From assembly GCF_004125265.1 (NCBI RefSeq), contig NZ_RDTE01000003.1:6386001-6450000 (forward strand): a stretch of 64,000 bases of DNA. Reading direction: 5' to 3'. The notes under the pieces were generated by a model. That model did not search any database, was not told the DNA's origin, and worked only from the letters and a program-made list of their open reading frames with translations. This stretch comes from Streptomyces lydicus. Lineage in GTDB: Bacteria > Actinomycetota > Actinomycetes > Streptomycetales > Streptomycetaceae. Shown one piece after another: positions 59,686 to 64,000 of this stretch; within the stretch, counting starts at the first letter, position 1; the number at the start of each line of letters is the position of its first letter. A program made the position numbers and the translations under genes.

Positions 59686-61137
59686 ATGAGCGACCTCGTC
59701 GAGCACGGAAAGCTCTACATAGGCGGTGAGTGGGCCGATCCGGCCGGCCAGGACGTGATCGAGGTCGTCTCGCCCCACACCGAACAGGTCATCGGCCGGG
59801 TGCCGCACGCCTCGCGGGCCGATGTCGACCGTGCGGTGGCCGCGGCCCGGACGTCCTTCGACTCCGGGGTGTGGGCGAATGCCCCGCTGGCGGACCGGAT
59901 CGAGGTGGTGACCCGCATCAAGGACGCCTTCGCGGTCCGCAGCGAGGAGATCGCCAAGGTCATCAGCTCCGAGAACGGCACACCCGTCACCTCCGGCGTC
60001 ATGGTGCAGTCGCTGGCCGCGATGCTGGCGTGGGACGCGGCGCTGACGGTGGCCGGTGACTTCCCGTTCGAGGAGCGGCGGGACGGGGTGCTGGGGCCGC
60101 TGCTGGTGCGGCGGGAGCCGGCCGGGGTGGTAGCGGCCGTCGTGCCGTGGAACGTCCCGCAGTTCACCGCCGCCGCCAAGCTCGCGCCGGCGCTGCTGGC
60201 CGGCTGCTCGGTGGTGCTGAAGGTGTCCCCGGAGACCCCGCTGGACGCGTACCTCCTCGCGGAGATCGCGACGGAGGCCGGGCTGCCGCCAGGCGTGCTG
60301 TCGATCCTCCCGGCGGACCGCGAGGTGAGCGAGTACCTGGTCGGGCACCCCGGCGTGGACAAGGTGTCGTTCACCGGATCGGTGGCGGCGGGCAAACGGG
60401 TCATGGAGGTCGCGGCCCGGAACCTCAGCCGGGTCACGCTGGAACTGGGCGGGAAGTCCGCCGCGGTGATCCTGCCGGACGCGGATCTGGACGCCGCGGT
60501 GGCCGGCATCGTGCCGTTCGCCTGGATGATCAACGGCCAGGCGTGCGTGGCCCAGACGCGGATCCTCGCCCCGCGCAGCCACTACGACGAGATCGCCGAG
60601 CGCTTCACCGCGGCGGCGTCCGCGCTCACCGTCGGCGACCCGCTGGATCCGGCCACCGAACTCGGCCCGCTGGTCGCCCGCCGCCAGCAGCAGCGTTCGC
60701 TGGACTACATCGAGCTCGGCCGCAAGGAGGGCGCCAAGGTCCTCACCGGCGGCGGCCGGCCGAAGGGGCAGCCGACGGGCTGGTACGTCGAGCCGACCCT
60801 CTTCGGCGAGGTCGCCAACTCCATGCGGATCGCCCGCGAGGAGATCTTCGGCCCGGTCATCTGCCTGCTCCCGTACGACGACGAGGCCGAGGCGGTGCGG
60901 ATCGCCAACGACTCCGACTACGGGCTCTCCGGCTCGGTGTGGACGGCCGACGTCGGCCACGGCATCGACCTCGCACGGCAGGTGCGCACCGGGACGTACT
61001 CGGTGAACACCTTCAGCATCGACATGCTCGGCCCGTTCGGCGGCTACAAGAACTCCGGCATCGGGCGGGAGTTCGGGCCCGAGGGCTTCGGTGCCTACCT
61101 GGAGCACAAGATGATCCATCTGCCGGCCGGTGCCTGA
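59686..61137 (+). CDS. Aldehyde dehydrogenase family protein
   Basis: A 483-residue ALDH. VVPWNVPQFTAAAKLAPALLAGC (cofactor site), FTGSVAAGKRVM, LELGGKSAAVI (general base Glu) and GQACVAQTR with nucleophile Cys287 are all present. It oxidises an aldehyde to an acid with NAD(P)+. Location behind a KstR-type site, with a ferredoxin gene overlapping its stop, suggests the C26 aldehyde from CYP125 or another sterol intermediate. AGGAGG lies 7-8 bases before the ATG. Confidence 0.9.
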   Translation: MSDLVEHGKLYIGGEWADPAGQDVIEVVSPHTEQVIGRVPHASRADVDRAVAAARTSFDSGVWANAPLADRIEVVTRIKDAFAVRSEEIAKVISSENGTPVTSGVMVQSLAAMLAWDAALTVAGDFPFEERRDGVLGPLLVRREPAGVVAAVVPWNVPQFTAAAKLAPALLAGCSVVLKVSPETPLDAYLLAEIATEAGLPPGVLSILPADREVSEYLVGHPGVDKVSFTGSVAAGKRVMEVAARNLSRVTLELGGKSAAVILPDADLDAAVAGIVPFAWMINGQACVAQTRILAPRSHYDEIAERFTAAASALTVGDPLDPATELGPLVARRQQQRSLDYIELGRKEGAKVLTGGGRPKGQPTGWYVEPTLFGEVANSMRIAREEIFGPVICLLPYDDEAEAVRIANDSDYGLSGSVWTADVGHGIDLARQVRTGTYSVNTFSIDMLGPFGGYKNSGIGREFGPEGFGAYLEHKMIHLPAGA

Positions 61138-61370
61138 TGGGGGACCGCTGGCAGGTGGAGGTGGACCGCCGCGTCTGCATCGGGTCCGGGATGTGTGCCG
61201 CGGCGGCGCCGGACGGCTTCCGGCTGGACTCGGCCCGGCAGTCGCACCCCGTGGCGCCGGAGACGGAGGCCGGCGAGGGCGTACTGGCGGCGGCCGAGGG
61301 GTGCCCCGTGGAGGCGATCACCCTGACGGTGGCCGACAGCGGCGAGGCGGTCTTCCCACCGGAGGAGTGA
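61137..61370 (+). CDS. [3Fe-4S] ferredoxin, P450 electron donor
   Basis: A 77-residue ferredoxin with VCIGSGMC (Cys14, Cys20) and EGCPVEAI (Cys56): C-x5-C-xn-C-P, so one [3Fe-4S] cluster. Such ferredoxins serve bacterial P450s; CYP125 in the same regulon is the likely partner. Its ATG overlaps the dehydrogenase stop (TGATG). Confidence 0.9.
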   Translation: MGDRWQVEVDRRVCIGSGMCAAAAPDGFRLDSARQSHPVAPETEAGEGVLAAAEGCPVEAITLTVADSGEAVFPPEE

Positions 61371-61439
61371 GCGGGGTGGGGCGGGGGAGGCGAGGGGGCG
61401 GCCGTAAAGGGGGAGCCCGTAGGGGGTGGGGGTGGCGGT

Positions 61440-61469
61440 CCCGTAGGGGTACGGAAGGCCCCCTACGGG
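61440..61469. terminator. Shared terminator between ferredoxin and KstR genes
   Basis: CCCGTAGGGG and CCCCTACGGG form a 10-bp stem with a 10-base loop between convergent genes. Confidence 0.75.
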
Positions 61470-61494
61470 CCAACTACCCAGGTGGCGGAGGGGG

Positions 61495-62232
61495 TTAACG
61501 CTCCGCGCCGGGCGCACCGGAAGCACCGGATGCACTGGAGCCACCGGAAGCCCCGGAGTCACCGGAAGCCCCCGGCGCCGTGAGGCCGATCAGCCGGCAC
61601 ACCGTCTCGATGTCTATTTTCACCTGGGCGATCGAGGCCCGTCCCGACAGCCAGGTGATCAGCGCCGAGTGCCAGGTGTGCTCGATGACCCGGACCGCGG
61701 AGAGCTGTTCGGGGGTGGGCGCGACGGAGGGGCGCGCCGGCTCCTGCGAAGGGTGGTGGTGGGCGACGGGCGGGGCCATCGCGTCGAGGATGATCGCGGT
61801 GGTCAGCCGGGAGACGGTGTCGACCTCGGGGCTGACGGAACGGTCGGCGAAGGTCAGCGCGCGCACCATCGCGTCCGCGAGGTGCGGTTCGCGCTGCAGT
61901 GCGCGGAAGGCCCGCATCAGGGTCTGGGCGACCCGGGCGCCCGGGTCCTGCTCCGACGGCGGGCGCTTGCGCAGCGTTTCGTGCATGTGCTGGAGCTGGT
62001 CCTGCATGGTGGCGACCAGCAGATGCACCTTGGAGGGGAAGTAGCGGTAGAGGGTGCCGAGCGCGACGCCCGAGGACTCGGCGACCTCGCGCATCTGCAC
62101 GGCGTCGAAGCCACCACGGGACGCCAGCTTGGCGCTGGTGTGCAGGATGCGGCGGCGCCGCGCCTCCTGACGCTCGGTCAGGGGAGGACTCGCGGGAAGG
62201 GCCGGTCTGGCCGCCTTGGATTCCGTAGTCAT
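61495..62232 (-). CDS. kstR: TetR-family repressor, KstR homologue
   Basis: A 245-residue TetR protein. The HTH block RGGFDAVQMREVAESSGVAL then GTLYRYFPSKVHLLVA is nearly the mycobacterial KstR recognition region (as recalled). The C-terminal domain (MVRALTFADRSVSPEVDTVSR, WHSALITWLSGRAS) also follows KstR. KstR represses sterol catabolism and is released by a sterol-derived CoA ester. The low-complexity C-terminus (GASGDSGASGGSSAS) is unlike it. Four sites in this window fit its consensus. The ATG at 62232 is preferred over one three codons upstream. Confidence 0.88.
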   Translation of the reverse strand: MTTESKAARPALPASPPLTERQEARRRRILHTSAKLASRGGFDAVQMREVAESSGVALGTLYRYFPSKVHLLVATMQDQLQHMHETLRKRPPSEQDPGARVAQTLMRAFRALQREPHLADAMVRALTFADRSVSPEVDTVSRLTTAIILDAMAPPVAHHHPSQEPARPSVAPTPEQLSAVRVIEHTWHSALITWLSGRASIAQVKIDIETVCRLIGLTAPGASGDSGASGGSSASGASGAPGAER

Positions 62233-62403
62233 ATTTCCCATTCCGTGGCATTCCGTCCGCGATGCGGTGAGTGCCGGTGGTGTGCTCGGCACAGCATGGC
62301 AGGGGGGCGGGTGGTGGCGCGAATCACCTGGTGCGGCTCTTTTCGCCTCGTTCTCGGCCGGTAGATTCGAAGCTGGTTGAACTGATGAGTAGCCAATCAG
62401 TTC

Positions 62404-62417
62404 TGAAACTTGTTCTA
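62404..62417. promoter_or_regulatory. KstR-type operator between kstR and the glycosyltransferase gene
   Basis: TGAAACTTGTTCTA is an exact TnnAACnnGTTnnA match, 172 bases before kstR and 55 bases before the divergent glycosyltransferase start. Confidence 0.72.
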
Positions 62418-62471
62418 GATTACCGCCAGCGGTTACGCTCCGGCGAAAGTCCAGTGAGAAGGGGGCCGAGC

Positions 62472-63884
62472 GTGACCGCAGAGGCCGTCCAGGCAGCCGC
62501 GCCTCGCCCCGCAGAGGCCTCCTCGGCCTCCGCCCCGTCGAACGGCGAGCGTCCCCTGCGCATCGCGATGCTCACGTATAAGGGGAACCCGTTCTGCGGC
62601 GGCCAGGGCGTCTACGTCCGCCACCTCTCGCGCGAACTGGCCCGCCTCGGCCACACCGTCGAGGTCATCGGCGCCCAGCCCTACCCCGTCCTGGACGAGG
62701 GGGTGACCCTGACCGAGCTGCCCAGCCTGGACCTCTACCGCCAGCCCGACCCGTTCCGCACGCCGAAGGCCGGCGAGTACCGCGACTGGATCGACGCCCT
62801 CGAAGTCGGCACGATGTGGACCGGCGGCTTCCCCGAGCCGCTGACCTTCTCCCTGCGGGCCCGGCGCCATCTCGCCGCCCGCCGCGGCCAGTTCGACGTC
62901 GTCCACGACAACCAGACCCTCGGCTACGGTCTGCTCGGCGGGCCCGGCGCGCTCGGCGCCCCGCTGGTGACCACCATCCACCACCCCATCACCGTCGACC
63001 GTCGCCTCGATCTGGAGGCCGCCGACGGCTGGAAGCGCCGCGCCTCCGTCCGCCGCTGGTACGGCTTCACCCGGATGCAGAAGCGCGTCGCCCGGCGGCT
63101 GCCGTCGGTGCTGACCGTCTCCGGCTCCTCCCGCCAGGAGATCGTCGACGACCTCGGAGTGTCCGCAGGGCGGATCCATGTGGTCCATATCGGCGCCGAC
63201 ACCGACCTGTTCTCGCCGGATGCCTCGGTGGCCGAGGTGCCGGGCCGGATCGTCACCACCTCCAGCGCGGACGTGCCGCTCAAGGGCCTGATCCACCTGG
63301 TCGAGGCGCTCGCCAAGGTGCGCACCGAGAACCCCGAGGCGCATCTGGTGGTCGTCGGCAAGCGCGCCGACGACGGGCCGGTGGCCGCCGCCATCGAGCG
63401 GCTCGGGCTGTCCGGCGCCATCGAATTCGTCAAGGGCATCACCGACGGCGAACTCGTCGACCTGGTGCGCAGCGCCCAGATCGCCTGTGTCCCCTCCCTC
63501 TACGAGGGCTTCTCACTGCCCGCGGCCGAAGCGATGGCCACCGGCGCCCCGTTGCTGGCGACCACCGGCGGCGCGATCCCCGAGGTCGCCGGGCCGGACG
63601 GCGAGACCTGCCTCGCGGTGCCGCCGGGCGACGCCGACGCGCTGGCGGGCGGACTGCTCCGGCTGCTGGGCGACGAGACGCTGCGCCGGCGGCTCGGCGC
63701 GGCCGGCAGGGAACGGGTGCTGGCCCGCTTCACCTGGCGCCAGGCCGCCCTCGGCACCGCCGAGCGCTACCGCCAGGCCATCGCCCTCCAGGGCGGCCGG
63801 GAAGCCGCCCGTACCTCGTTGCGGGTCACGTCCGACAAGGCCGCCGACGCCGCGCCCACGCCGAGCACCGCCGGACACGTCTAG
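62472..63884 (+). CDS. GT4-family glycosyltransferase
   Basis: A 470-residue GT-B enzyme. IAMLTYKGNPFCGGQGVYVRHLSRELARLGH is the N-terminal fold (split here as KGNPFCGGQGVYVRHL). TVSGSSRQEIVDDLGV and the donor-binding segment EGFSLPAAEAMATGAPLLA (E-x7-E) near 385 mark the C-terminal domain. The donor is unknown. It forms a unit with the following methyltransferase gene. Start: GTG 62472 with AAGGGGG seven bases upstream; GTG 62453 is an alternative. Confidence 0.88.
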   Translation: MTAEAVQAAAPRPAEASSASAPSNGERPLRIAMLTYKGNPFCGGQGVYVRHLSRELARLGHTVEVIGAQPYPVLDEGVTLTELPSLDLYRQPDPFRTPKAGEYRDWIDALEVGTMWTGGFPEPLTFSLRARRHLAARRGQFDVVHDNQTLGYGLLGGPGALGAPLVTTIHHPITVDRRLDLEAADGWKRRASVRRWYGFTRMQKRVARRLPSVLTVSGSSRQEIVDDLGVSAGRIHVVHIGADTDLFSPDASVAEVPGRIVTTSSADVPLKGLIHLVEALAKVRTENPEAHLVVVGKRADDGPVAAAIERLGLSGAIEFVKGITDGELVDLVRSAQIACVPSLYEGFSLPAAEAMATGAPLLATTGGAIPEVAGPDGETCLAVPPGDADALAGGLLRLLGDETLRRRLGAAGRERVLARFTWRQAALGTAERYRQAIALQGGREAARTSLRVTSDKAADAAPTPSTAGHV

Positions 63885-63953
63885 CGGCCCGGCCGGCCCC
63901 GCCCTCTTTCCGCAGCCACACCGCCACCAACCGCCGGACGAAAGCAGAACGCC

Positions 63954-64000
63954 GTGCTGACCGTCGACTTTTCCCGTTTCCCGCTCGCTCCGGGCGACCG
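63954..64000 (+). CDS. Start of a methyltransferase-like gene, cut by the window edge
   Basis: GTG at 63954 begins MLTVDFSRFPLAPGD, which is the usual start of a class I SAM methyltransferase found after GT4 genes in Streptomyces. Only 15 codons are visible. Identity is a guess from memory of the context. Confidence 0.5.
   Translation, partial: MLTVDFSRFPLAPGD

Overview
The window is a high-GC actinobacterial chromosome segment, almost certainly Streptomyces. The evidence is codon third positions that are nearly all G or C, frequent GTG starts, ATGA/GTGA-coupled operons, DUF6114/DUF6230 and SCO2322-type families, and a pSAM2-like integrative element in a tRNA gene. All calls come from reading the sequence; no database search was run.

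Region 1 (1-15.3 kb) holds the left-edge fragment of a coiled-coil protein gene, then tRNA-Val(UAC) carrying an integrated actinomycete integrative and conjugative element (AICE) of about 14.4 kb. The element is bounded by a 43-bp direct repeat (942-984 and 15277-15319, one mismatch). Its core genes are integrase, excisionase, a RepSA-type replication initiator, small spread/transfer proteins, an FtsK-like Tra translocase, a KorSA-like GntR repressor and a Pif-like Nudix protein, with three copies of a TGTACA-centred operator. Its cargo includes an AT-richer two-gene unit, a reverse transcriptase plus a two-TM protein with a split NUDIX motif, which is the best candidate here for a little-described (probably anti-phage) system. 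A second regulatory module follows: six overlapping or tightly spaced genes facing a divergent GntR gene across two tandem palindromic operators.

Region 2 (15.3-46.9 kb) is mostly single chromosomal genes. It includes a VOC protein, a NiCoT metal transporter behind a cobalamin riboswitch, a MarR/hydrolase pair, a nucleoside kinase, a methyltransferase, acetyltransferases, DedA, DoxX, an FAD/NAD(P)-binding protein, PhoD, a secreted HNH nuclease, a FetB-like permease, a GDT1/TMEM165 transporter behind a yybP-ykoY (Mn2+) riboswitch whose aptamer starts inside the preceding stop codon, and an MFS pump fused to a MarR-like domain. It ends with AraC and ProP-type genes, an ECF sigma/CU044_5270 pair, a stand-alone ctaD, and a DUF6230/DUF6114/secreted-protein set.

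Region 3 (47-64 kb) combines two regulons. CYP125, a FadA5-like thiolase, an MBL-fold hydrolase, an aldehyde dehydrogenase, a [3Fe-4S] ferredoxin and a KstR homologue share KstR-type operators (TnnAACnnGTTnnA) and look like a sterol side-chain degradation set. Between them lies a five-gene operon behind a second cobalamin riboswitch: a secreted alpha/alpha-barrel protein, an SCO2322 protein, EcfT, a fused EcfA-EcfA ATPase and an EcfS. It is best read as a B12-controlled corrinoid uptake system with an extracellular capture protein. The window ends in a GT4 glycosyltransferase and the first codons of a methyltransferase gene.

Short tandem repeats are common in the intergenic regions. At least three begin at the stop codon of the neighbouring gene.
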